DNA of 64,000 bases. Source: Pseudoclavibacter sp. RFBB5. GTDB taxonomy: Bacteria; Actinomycetota; Actinomycetes; Actinomycetales; Microbacteriaceae. The stretch covers positions 51,099 to 115,098 of the forward strand of contig NZ_PSTZ01000002.1 in the NCBI RefSeq assembly GCF_002931555.1, given 5' to 3'. Shown here piece after piece: positions 18,837 to 26,829 of the stretch. Position 1 is the first letter of the stretch, and each line of letters begins with the position of its first letter. A program made the position numbers and the translations under genes. Below the pieces are notes generated by a model. That model was not told the DNA's origin and ran no database searches. It saw nothing but the letters and a program-made list of their open reading frames with translations.

Positions 18837-18994
18837 GTCTCATTGTGGCAGGGGGCGAGTCCCCGGGTCCAGGATGGGCGCGCCCAGTGTCGTCGGCCCC
18901 TGCTACCTTGTGCGCGGGGTCGGCTTCCGCATCAGGCCGGCGTGACCCGCAGATCTCGTCGCGGTCCTGCGATGCGGACAGAATGGAGCTCGGC

Positions 18995-20053
18995 GTGCGC
19001 GCATGGAAGTCCTGGATCTGGCCGGGAATCAAGATCCTCCTGGTGGCCGTGATCGCCGTCGCGCTCGTCAAGATCGCCTTCTTCAGCTCCGCACCTGAGG
19101 AGTCCGCCGCCCTGCCGACCGGCGAGATCGTCGAGCCGACGATCAGCCCCGTGCTCGGCACCATCACGAACGACGTCACGTTGACCGCGAACGTGCAGGA
19201 GTCGCCCGCCGTCGAGGCGAAGGTGCCCATGATGGGCACGATCGACGCCGTCTACGCGACGCAGGGCGGCCGCGTCGAGGCGGGCGACGTGCTCGCGTCG
19301 ATCCGCAACGAGAAGACGCCGACCGCCGTGGTTCCGACGGCACCGGATGCGACCGGCGAGGCCCAGCCCGCGCCGGCGGCCGAGCCGGAGTACGAGTGGA
19401 ACGAGATCGTCGCCCCGACGTCGGGCACGATCACGAAGCTCAACCTCATCGCAGAGCAGCAGGTGTCCGTCGGGGAGGCGCCGGTGGCGATCACTCCGGC
19501 GAGCTTCGTCGTGAAGGGCACGATCCCACCGGCCCAGCTGTACCGTCTCGCGACGACGCCGACGGATGCGCAGGTGACGATCACGGCCGGCCCTGCACCC
19601 TTCACGTGCACCGAGCTGCGCATCGCGTCCGGTGCAGCGGCGAAGAGCAGCAGCGCCGCGCAGGACCCGAGTGGCGCATCCGGTGCCCCTGAGACGACGG
19701 ACACGACGACCGTCACGTGCCGTGTTCCTGCCGAGGTGACCGTCTTCCCCGGCCTCGAAGCCAACGTGGTGCTGCACGGCGGGGTGGCGGAGAACGTGCT
19801 CACGCTCCCCATTACGGCCGTGAAGGGCCAGGCAGAGACGGGCGTCGTGTTCGTGCAGGGGGCCGACGGCGCCATCGAGGAACGCGACGTGAAGCTGGGC
19901 CTCACCGACGGCACGCTCGTGCAGATCGCCGAGGGGGTCTCCGAGACCGACATCGTGCTCGAGTTCGTGCCGGGTGCCGACCAGGCGAGCCCGGAGGACT
20001 GCTTCATCGACCCGATGAGCGGCACAGAGGTCTGCGGAATGCTCGGCGGCTGA
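18995..20053 (+). CDS. Membrane-fusion (adaptor) protein of a MacAB-like efflux system
   Basis: The product of about 352 residues has one N-terminal membrane anchor (WIWPGIKILLVAVIAVALV) and a barrel-sandwich/lipoyl-like region (VPMMGTIDAVYATQGGRVEAGDVLASI and IVAPTSGTITKLNLIAEQQVSVGE) typical of periplasmic adaptors, here outside a monoderm cell. The GTG at 18995 is preferred because GGAG lies 6 bases upstream; an ATG at 18983 would add four residues. It ends with a two-cysteine tail (DCFIDPMSGTEVCGML). It starts a three-gene operon with an ATPase and an FtsX-like permease. Confidence 0.85.
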   Translation: MRAWKSWIWPGIKILLVAVIAVALVKIAFFSSAPEESAALPTGEIVEPTISPVLGTITNDVTLTANVQESPAVEAKVPMMGTIDAVYATQGGRVEAGDVLASIRNEKTPTAVVPTAPDATGEAQPAPAAEPEYEWNEIVAPTSGTITKLNLIAEQQVSVGEAPVAITPASFVVKGTIPPAQLYRLATTPTDAQVTITAGPAPFTCTELRIASGAAAKSSSAAQDPSGASGAPETTDTTTVTCRVPAEVTVFPGLEANVVLHGGVAENVLTLPITAVKGQAETGVVFVQGADGAIEERDVKLGLTDGTLVQIAEGVSETDIVLEFVPGADQASPEDCFIDPMSGTEVCGMLGG

Positions 20054-20054
20054 C

Positions 20055-20915
20055 GTGGCGTTCATCGAACTCCGCGACATCTCGAAGTCGGTGCGGGCCG
20101 CCGACGACAGCGAGCTGCACATCCTGCGCGGCGTGAACCTGCGAATCGAAGAGGGCGAGCACCTCTCCATCGTGGGCCGCTCGGGGTCGGGCAAGTCGAC
20201 GCTGCTGAACATCCTCGGGCTCCTGGACGCACCGACGAGCGGCGAGCTGCTCTTCGACGGCAAGCCGACTGCGGCCCTGCGCCTGCGGGCGCGTGACCGG
20301 ATGCGCGGGGCCCAGATCGGCTTCGTGTTCCAGCAGTTCAACCTGCTCGAGGGACGCACGGCGGCGGAGAACGTCGCCATGCCGCTGCTCTACGCCCGCG
20401 ACCGCACGTTCTGGCGGCGCGACGCGCTCGCCAGGGAGGCGCTCACCGATGTGGGCCTCGATCATCGCCTCGACTCGCTGCCCACTCGCCTCTCCGGTGG
20501 CGAGCAGCAACGCGTCGCGATCGCACGCGCCATCGTGCGCCGGCCGCGGGTGATCCTCGCCGATGAGCCCACCGGGGCGCTCGACGTCGAGACGGGCGCG
20601 CGAGTCATGACGCTGCTCGCCGACATCTCGAAGGAGACGGGGGCCGCGCTGGTCACCATCACCCACGACGAGAACGTCGCGGCGAGAGCCGACCGGATGC
20701 TGCGGCTCGATGCGGGCGTGCTCGTTCCTTCGAGCGCCGGCCGGGGTACGGATGCCGCCATGGATCCGGGCACCGGTCTGCATTCGGACAGGAGCACGGC
20801 GACAGACCTGCAATTGGACCTGGAGCTCGACGTCGACTCGACCGCGCCCTCGACTGCGACTGCGACGAGGGCCAGGACGACCGAGGCGACTCCCGCGGAA
20901 GGCGGGAGCACATGA
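20055..20915 (+). CDS. MacB/LolD-type ABC ATPase
   Basis: The 286-residue ATPase has Walker A (GRSGSGKST), Q-loop (FVFQQFNLLEGRTAAENV), signature (LSGGEQQRV), Walker B (VILADEPTGALDV) and H-loop (TITHDEN), all typical of the LolD/MacB subfamily. The GTG start is one base after the adaptor stop. The last 60 residues are a low-complexity Thr/Ala/Asp-rich tail outside the fold. It should drive the FtsX-like permease encoded next, with which it overlaps in ATGA. Confidence 0.93.
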   Translation: MAFIELRDISKSVRAADDSELHILRGVNLRIEEGEHLSIVGRSGSGKSTLLNILGLLDAPTSGELLFDGKPTAALRLRARDRMRGAQIGFVFQQFNLLEGRTAAENVAMPLLYARDRTFWRRDALAREALTDVGLDHRLDSLPTRLSGGEQQRVAIARAIVRRPRVILADEPTGALDVETGARVMTLLADISKETGAALVTITHDENVAARADRMLRLDAGVLVPSSAGRGTDAAMDPGTGLHSDRSTATDLQLDLELDVDSTAPSTATATRARTTEATPAEGGST

Positions 20916-22201
20916 GCTGGTTCACGCAGGTCACCGGCGCGTTCATCGAGGCCTGGGATGAGCTGCGAGTGCACCGGGTGCGCGTCACGCTGGCGCTCGT
21001 CGGGATCGGGATCGCCGTGTTCGCGATCGTCGCGGTCACGGGGCTCGGGTCGATAACACGGCAGTCGTCCATCGAGATCTCCGAACGCTCGAGCGGCCGG
21101 CCCGCGAGCTACCAGCTGATGGTGTCGAGCGAGGCCACCGACGAGAAGGTGGAGGTCTACGAGGCGGCGTACGCCGCCGCCATCGAACGGTACGGGATCA
21201 CGTACCAGTCGACGTCCGGGTACGCGGCGACGCGCATCCAGTTCGTTGACGGGGTCGCCGACGTCGAGTCGATGATCGTCGATCCGGCGTATGGGGAGAT
21301 GCACCGGGTGAAACTGCTCGACGGGTCCTGGCTCACGGCCAGCGACGCCGACCGCCTCGCGCCAGCGGTCGTCGTCAACGAGACCATGTGGAACCGGCTC
21401 GGCAACCCCTCGATGGCTGAGCATCCGACGCTCGAGGTCGCAGGGTCCGCTCCGACCACGGCCGTGGTGGTCGGTGTCTCCGCGAACATCTATCCGGACT
21501 ATCCGGAGCAGCTCTACGTTCTCAGCGATGCGCAGCACCTGCTCGGCGCCAGCTCGGGCGGCGGGATGATGGGCGGTGGCGGCATGATGAGCGGATCCTT
21601 CACCGACCCGTTGGCTGCTGGCGCGGAGGGGGACTCCGCCATGTTCCCCACCTACGAGCTGTGGTTGCCCCTCGAGAACCACGAGCAGCTGTCGAGCCAG
21701 ATCGTTCGGGACCTGAAGGCGGCGCTCGGGGAAGGCGGAGCGGTCGAAGCGCAGCGCATGGACTACCTGGCGTGGGGCGACGATCCGTTCCTGGCCGTGC
21801 AGATCCTGGTGACGGCCGTCGGCGGCATCGTCTTGCTGGTCGGCACGATCGGGTTCGTGAACCTGTCCATCGTGACGGTCAAGCAGCGGGTGCGAGAGAT
21901 CGGCATCCGTCGCTCGTTCGGAGCAACGGGTGGGCGCGTCTTCTTCTCGATCCTGCTGGAGAGTGTCGTGGGGACGCTGCTCGCAGGCGTCGTGGGCATC
22001 GGCTGCGCGATCGTGCTGCTGCAGAATCCGCTTGTCCAGGAGGCCATCACGGGTGGGCTCGGACTCACCGACTCGGTGCCGTTCCCGGTCGATGCTGCGG
22101 TGCTCGGCATCGTCGTCAGTGTCGGTGTCGGGCTGCTGGCAGGGTTCATCCCGGCCGTCATCGCGACCCGCAGCAACGTGATCGACGCGATCAGGTCATA
22201 G
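20912..22201 (+). CDS. FtsX/MacB-like ABC permease
   Basis: The 429-residue protein has the MacB topology: one N-terminal helix (about 28-50), a large extracellular domain (about 55-285) and three C-terminal helices with the FtsX coupling motif (VREIGIRRSFGATGGRVFF). With its ATPase and adaptor it probably exports a peptide, drug or envelope component by mechanotransmission. The extracellular domain contains a Gly/Met-rich loop (SGGGMMGGGGMMSGSF near residues 215-230) not usual in the family. Confidence 0.9.
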   Translation: MSWFTQVTGAFIEAWDELRVHRVRVTLALVGIGIAVFAIVAVTGLGSITRQSSIEISERSSGRPASYQLMVSSEATDEKVEVYEAAYAAAIERYGITYQSTSGYAATRIQFVDGVADVESMIVDPAYGEMHRVKLLDGSWLTASDADRLAPAVVVNETMWNRLGNPSMAEHPTLEVAGSAPTTAVVVGVSANIYPDYPEQLYVLSDAQHLLGASSGGGMMGGGGMMSGSFTDPLAAGAEGDSAMFPTYELWLPLENHEQLSSQIVRDLKAALGEGGAVEAQRMDYLAWGDDPFLAVQILVTAVGGIVLLVGTIGFVNLSIVTVKQRVREIGIRRSFGATGGRVFFSILLESVVGTLLAGVVGIGCAIVLLQNPLVQEAITGGLGLTDSVPFPVDAAVLGIVVSVGVGLLAGFIPAVIATRSNVIDAIRS

Positions 22202-22216
22202 GGCGTCGCTGCGTCG

Positions 22217-22294
22217 TTCGGGTTGGGGTTCGGGGTTCGGGGTCCGGGGTTCGGGGTCCGAGCGTCCGAGCGTCCGGGCGTCCGAGCGTCCGAG
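22217..22294. repeat. Tandem GGGTTCG/GGGTCCG and AGCGTCCG repeats
   Basis: About five 7-base units GGGTTCG/GGGTCCG are followed by about four 8-base units ending in CGTCCG. The array begins 15 bases after the FtsX-like permease stop and fills most of the gap to the convergent membrane-protein gene. Confidence 0.85.
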
Positions 22295-22336
22295 GCTCAG
22301 CGGTCGGCTGGCCTGCGGGGGGGTCCAGCTCGGCGG

Positions 22337-23005
22337 CTAGGTGGCTTGCGCGGCTTCCGGACCGGCGGTCGGCGTGCCGAAGCGAAGGGCCGCGACGACG
22401 GCCCAGATCAAGAGCAGCGGCAGCGCGACGTAGGCGCCGGCCATGAGGGGTGCGCTCAGCGTCAGGTAGCTGGCGGCGGATACGAGCAGCGCGAGGACGG
22501 TCGCACCGCTGACAAGCGTCGCCCAGAGCACGCGCCGAGTCTGGCCGATCAGCACGATCAGCACGAGGGCCGCCAGCGCCAGCATCTTCACGCCGTCGAC
22601 GACCTGGATTGCCGCCCAGATCTGCCCGGAGTCGAGACCGATCACGCCTGCTGCTCCGTCGGATGCGAGCCCGAACGTGAGGAGCGCTTCGCCTGCCAAC
22701 TGGATGAGCGAGAGCACAAGCGTTGCCAGGCCCGCACCGCGGGTGGCTCTGCGCATCCGCTCGCTGCCGAGCAGGGTCGACATCCCGTAAAGGGCGACGG
22801 CGGCGAGGCCATGCACGAGTGCCGCGTTGACGAGCACGCTCGGCGAGGTGGCGTAGGCGGCGGCGATGGTGGCCGAGCTGTCGCTGGGGGCGACGTCGGG
22901 GGCACCGACCAGCAGGCCGCTCACCCAGGCCGACACGTAGACGCCGCACCACACCCACAGCGTGCGCTGGATCTCGAGCGTCGGGGCCGCGAGCGGTGAA
23001 GTCAT
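22337..23005 (-). CDS. Uncharacterised multi-pass membrane protein
   Basis: The 222-residue protein has about six hydrophobic segments (for example VYVSAWVSGLLVGA, ALVHGLAAVALYGMSTLL, MLALAALVLIVLIG, GAYVALPLLLIWAVVAALRF). I do not recognise a family. Length and topology recall small integral membrane proteins of unknown role. The ATG follows TAGCGT by 6 bases, fitting a leaderless promoter. It converges with the MacAB-like operon and diverges from the HNH gene. Confidence 0.75.
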   Translation of the reverse strand: MTSPLAAPTLEIQRTLWVWCGVYVSAWVSGLLVGAPDVAPSDSSATIAAAYATSPSVLVNAALVHGLAAVALYGMSTLLGSERMRRATRGAGLATLVLSLIQLAGEALLTFGLASDGAAGVIGLDSGQIWAAIQVVDGVKMLALAALVLIVLIGQTRRVLWATLVSGATVLALLVSAASYLTLSAPLMAGAYVALPLLLIWAVVAALRFGTPTAGPEAAQAT

Positions 23006-23274
23006 GCGACAACGCTAGCCGGGGCGCGCGAATGGATGCTGTGTTCAGGCGGGTGGGTGCTGGGCCCTCGCGGATGGATGCTCACCTCACGCGGGCGCGG
23101 TGCGCTCGCGGCGGTCCACTGTCTGCCCCTTCCGAGCGATACCCCCGTGAATGGGGTTCGTCGGGTGATGGGCCGGCTCGCCTGTCCCCCCTTTCCCGCG
23201 GAAAATGTGGCACCTATGGCCAAGAAGTGACGCCCGAAACGCAGAATGTCGGTGGTCCGGGAGACGATGCAGGC

Positions 23275-25671
23275 ATGCAGAACGAACCCGTCGACACCAA
23301 GGCACCGCAGGCAGCGGCGCTCGGTCGTTCCGCGACGACGGGTGAGGTCCGTGACCGCCTCGAGGCTCGCCTCGGCGTCGAACTCGCCGTCGTCGACGGG
23401 GCATGCGACGATGCTTCGCGGCAAGGGGTGCCCACCCGTTCCGTCAGGACCCGTCAGGTGCGCGACCGCCTCGCGGCACGACTTGGCGTCGAACCCGCCG
23501 TCGTCGACGGGGCCTGCCAAGACGCCGAAGACCGCGCGGCCGGCCCACGCCGCGCCCTGCTGATCTCCGCGCTCGCCGACAACCAGCGGCAGCTCAACAG
23601 GCTGCACGGCGAGCAGGCCGAGCTCCACGCTCAGGCGCTCGAGATGGGCCTCCGCGGCGATGAGCTCGCTGGCACGTCAAGTCCGGCACTCGAGGTTCGG
23701 TCGCTTGCGGGCGAGATCGGGGCCGTGTCGGGAAGGTCGCAGCGGTCGGTGCAGATCGAGCTCGGTCGGGCGTATGCGATTGCCAAGGTCTTCGAGCCGG
23801 TTCAGGGCGCCATGGAGGCCGGAGCGATCAGTCGGGCGCACGCGCTCGTGATCGTCGACGCCGGTCTTCGCATCGCGCATCCCGACCCGGCCGAGCTCGA
23901 GCGCCGCAGGGCGGAGTTCTGCAGGGTGGTGCTCGAGAAGGCAGTCTCGACGACGCCTGGCCGCATCAAGGCGCTTGCGGAGCGCGCTGCCGAAGAGCTG
24001 ACGGAGGAGTCGCTGGATGAGCGCTTCGAGCGGGCCCGCCGCGCTCGGAGGGTCACGCTTGCGCAGCTCGAAGACGGGCTCGGCGAGCTGTCCATCGTTG
24101 ACTCCTACGCGAAGCTCAGGCTTGTCTTCGACCGCACGACGAGGCAGGCGCGCGTCATCAGCGACGCCGAGCGACGGGCAGCTAGAGAGCGTGCCGACTC
24201 TGATCGCGCTGCCGACACCGGTCACGCGGCGGGCTCTGATCACGCTGCGGACTCCGGTCACGCTGCAGGCTCTGATCACGCTGCGGACTCCGGTCACGCT
24301 CCGGACTCTCTCGAGGCCGAGGCCGGCGATCCGGCCGGGCAGCTGGCCGGTTCCCATCTGTCTACGGGCGACTTCGAGGATGGGACGGCGGGCGCGGGCG
24401 CGGGCGCGGAGACGCGTGCGGATGCAGCTGACCCGAACGAGGGCCCTCTGCCCGAGCCACGTTCGCTGGATGAGGTGCGAGCCGACGTGCTGAGCGACAG
24501 CTTCCTCCGGGCGACGCCGGAGGAGTTGAAGGGCCGAGACCCCGTCGAGGCGAAGATCGCCTTCGTGGTCCCCGTCGAGGCGTACCTTGCTCCGGCGGCG
24601 CCTCAGCACCGCGGAATGGTGCCGGGCGTGCCACCGGATTCGCCTGGCGCTACCGACGCTCCGCCGCCGCGTGTGGCCTCAGCTCCGGCCCTTCTTGACG
24701 GTTACATCCCCGTTCCGACTGCGGAGGTTCGCCGTCTCATCGACGCGGCTCCCGAGTTCGAGCGCATCTTCACCGACCCCATCAAGGGGACGCTTGTCGA
24801 GGTCGACAGCTACCGACCGACGAGTGCGATGCGACGCCGGCTCGCCGTTCGCGACGGTCGGTGCCGCTTTGTGGGCTGCATGATGCCGGCGAACCGCTGC
24901 GAGATCGACCACACGAAGGCCTGGGAGGAAGGCGGACCCACGAGTCTCCCCAACCTCGGCCACCTCTGCAAGGGCGACCACACGGGCAAGCACCACGGTG
25001 ACTGGGCCGCGCAGCAACTGGCGGATGGGACCTACGAATGGAGCTCACCCACCGGACTCCTCTTCCGAGACGAGCCAGTGCAGTTCGGGAGACTCACCGC
25101 CTTGCCGCCGCCCCTCCCTGCCGCGGATGCTCACGCCGTCGACCCGCCAGACGCGAGAACCCCGCGAGGGCCAAACACCCCTGCAAATCCTGCGAACCCT
25201 GCAAACCCTGCAAACCCTGGCGACCCTGCGCGCCTTGCCGAGCTTGGCGAGCTTGGCGAGCTTGGCGAGCTTGGCGAGCTTGGCGAGCTTGGCCAGCCTC
25301 ACAGTCCTCATGACTCTGGCGACACCCGTGCATCCCCCGACGCAGGCGACTCCAGCGACACCGGCGACGCCGACGCCGACGACGCTGGCGACGCTGGCGA
25401 CGCTGGCGACGCTGGCGACGCTGGCGACGAGGATCGTGGTCGGCGCTTCCCGAAGGTCGGTTTCCTGGAGGAGTTCCGGCGTGAACGTGCGGCGAAGAAG
25501 GCGGCCATCGACGCGGCGGGCTCTCGGACGCGGCAGCCGGAGTTCCGTCCAACAGCGCACCAAGACAACGCTGAAGGCTTGGCGCAGAACCTGCCAGAGG
25601 GCGGGGCGGGAACCGGAGACCGCCTGGGTCAGGAGGACCCGGACTCCTCGCACGATCCACCGCCCTTTTAG
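23275..25671 (+). CDS. DUF222 / HNH endonuclease-domain protein with expanded repeats
   Basis: The 798-residue product has a DUF222-like helical region (about 90-300) and a C-terminal HNH domain near 525-585 (RRRLAVRDGRCRFVGC, CEIDHTKAWEEGG, NLGHLCKGDHTGKHH). Such proteins occur in many copies in Microbacteriaceae and are often loosely linked to mobile DNA; their function is unknown. It is much longer than the usual 400-550 because of repeats: a duplicated block of about 24 residues (24-47 and 61-84), an SDHAADSGHAAG tract, NPA, ELG and DAGD tracts. The ATG has a distant GGGAG; a GTG at 23227 is an alternative start. Confidence 0.88.
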   Translation: MQNEPVDTKAPQAAALGRSATTGEVRDRLEARLGVELAVVDGACDDASRQGVPTRSVRTRQVRDRLAARLGVEPAVVDGACQDAEDRAAGPRRALLISALADNQRQLNRLHGEQAELHAQALEMGLRGDELAGTSSPALEVRSLAGEIGAVSGRSQRSVQIELGRAYAIAKVFEPVQGAMEAGAISRAHALVIVDAGLRIAHPDPAELERRRAEFCRVVLEKAVSTTPGRIKALAERAAEELTEESLDERFERARRARRVTLAQLEDGLGELSIVDSYAKLRLVFDRTTRQARVISDAERRAARERADSDRAADTGHAAGSDHAADSGHAAGSDHAADSGHAPDSLEAEAGDPAGQLAGSHLSTGDFEDGTAGAGAGAETRADAADPNEGPLPEPRSLDEVRADVLSDSFLRATPEELKGRDPVEAKIAFVVPVEAYLAPAAPQHRGMVPGVPPDSPGATDAPPPRVASAPALLDGYIPVPTAEVRRLIDAAPEFERIFTDPIKGTLVEVDSYRPTSAMRRRLAVRDGRCRFVGCMMPANRCEIDHTKAWEEGGPTSLPNLGHLCKGDHTGKHHGDWAAQQLADGTYEWSSPTGLLFRDEPVQFGRLTALPPPLPAADAHAVDPPDARTPRGPNTPANPANPANPANPGDPARLAELGELGELGELGELGELGQPHSPHDSGDTRASPDAGDSSDTGDADADDAGDAGDAGDAGDAGDEDRGRRFPKVGFLEEFRRERAAKKAAIDAAGSRTRQPEFRPTAHQDNAEGLAQNLPEGGAGTGDRLGQEDPDSSHDPPPF

Positions 25672-25923
25672 GCCTTCGGATTCCCACCCCGTTCACCGTT
25701 GGCAGGGCGTCTCACGGTCGTACATTGAGATGCAGGGGCGGCGGCAGTCAGGTGCAACGCGACAACACGATGGGACGGCCGCGAAGCATCCGCGCTCGCA
25801 GCAGGGCTGACGGCGGCGGTCGGGCATCGACCGTGGCATCGGCCGCGCCAACGGACGCGAGAGCCGTCAGGAGAACGGTCGGGGCTGCGACGCCAACTGC
25901 AAGAGCAGCAAGACCCAAAGCAA

Positions 25924-25944
25924 CAAGCAGCAAGCAGCAAGCAG
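25924..25944. repeat. Three perfect CAAGCAG units
   Basis: Three 7-base units lie in the 25672-25975 gap upstream of the reductase gene. Apart from this and the ribosome site at 25964-25970, I see no feature in that 304-base stretch; a promoter is expected but not clear. Confidence 0.8.
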
Positions 25945-25975
25945 CACGCTCATGAGTGCGATCAAGGGAGACGCC

Positions 25976-26611
25976 ATGGCCGGCCAGATCATCATCGACC
26001 TCTTCACGACGCTGGACGGGGTGCAGCAAGCTCCGGGCGGTCCGGAGGAAGACCCGGAGGGTGGGTTCAGGTTCGGGGGTTGGCAGGGGCCGCTCATCGA
26101 TGAGGTGGACGGCGAGCAGGTGAACGCAGGCATTCAGAGCATGGATGCGCTGCTGCTGGGCCGCAAGACGTACGACATCTTCGCGGCGTATTGGCCGCGA
26201 TACGCGGCCGGTCCGTCGGACAGCATCGCGTCGGTGTTCAATAGCATCCCGAAGTACGTGGCGTCGCGCGGCAACCCAGAACTCCCGTGGGCGACGTCAC
26301 ACCTTGTGGGGCCGCACCTGGCGACCGAGGTGGCCGCGCTCCGGGGGCGGCACTCGAGCATCCACGTGGTCGGGAGCGTCGACTTCGCACAGGCGCTGGT
26401 GCGGGAGGGGCTCTTCGACGTGCTGAACCTGTGGGTCTATCCCGTCGTGCTGGGGTCCGGGAAGCGCCTCTTCCCCGACGACGGGCCACCCCTCGGGTTG
26501 ACGCTCCTCGAGCCGCCCGTCGCGTCCCCGAAGGGCACCGTCCTCCTCAAATACGGACCAGGCGGGCCCGTGGAGACGGCCGACATGGACGAGGCTCTCC
26601 GCGAGCGCTGA
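25976..26611 (+). CDS. RibD C-terminal/dihydrofolate-reductase-like protein
   Basis: The 211-residue protein belongs to the RibD C-terminal-domain family of DHFR-fold oxidoreductases, widespread in actinobacteria and mostly of unknown substrate. Family features are the N-terminal IIIDLFTTLDGVQQAPGG, the LLGRKTYDIFAAYWP segment, the HVVGSVDFAQALVREGL segment and VYPVVLGSGKRLFPD. I chose the ATG at 25976 because AAGGGAG sits 5 bases upstream; an ATG 24 bases earlier has none. It is monocistronic and converges with the MMPL gene. Confidence 0.9.
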   Translation: MAGQIIIDLFTTLDGVQQAPGGPEEDPEGGFRFGGWQGPLIDEVDGEQVNAGIQSMDALLLGRKTYDIFAAYWPRYAAGPSDSIASVFNSIPKYVASRGNPELPWATSHLVGPHLATEVAALRGRHSSIHVVGSVDFAQALVREGLFDVLNLWVYPVVLGSGKRLFPDDGPPLGLTLLEPPVASPKGTVLLKYGPGGPVETADMDEALRER

Positions 26612-26753
26612 CCGGCCCCGACCGCCGTTTGGGTATCGAGGTCGGGGATCGGGAACGGGAACGGGAGCACAGCCGCTCCCGCCTCGACCTCGACCACGAC
26701 CTCGTTTGCACCGACGACCACAACCACGGTTGCACCGACGACTGCAGGCGTAA

Positions 26754-26800
26754 CTACGACGAACCGCCGCCCCGGATTTCGAGGCAGCGGTTCGCCGTAG
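26754..26800. terminator. Hairpin between convergent reductase and MMPL genes
   Basis: Arms 26754-26767 and 26787-26800 pair at 13 of 14 positions around a 19-base loop. No T-tract follows on either side, so it is a possible bidirectional terminator of the GC-rich actinobacterial kind. Confidence 0.55.
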
Positions 26801-26829
26801 ACGCAATTCAGCTGTGCCTCGTCCGCGCC

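Noticed and set aside
23275..25671. HNH protein as part of a homing intron or mobile element
   Set aside because: No intron ends, inverted repeats or interrupted host gene are visible; DUF222/HNH proteins are usually free-standing in this bacterial group.
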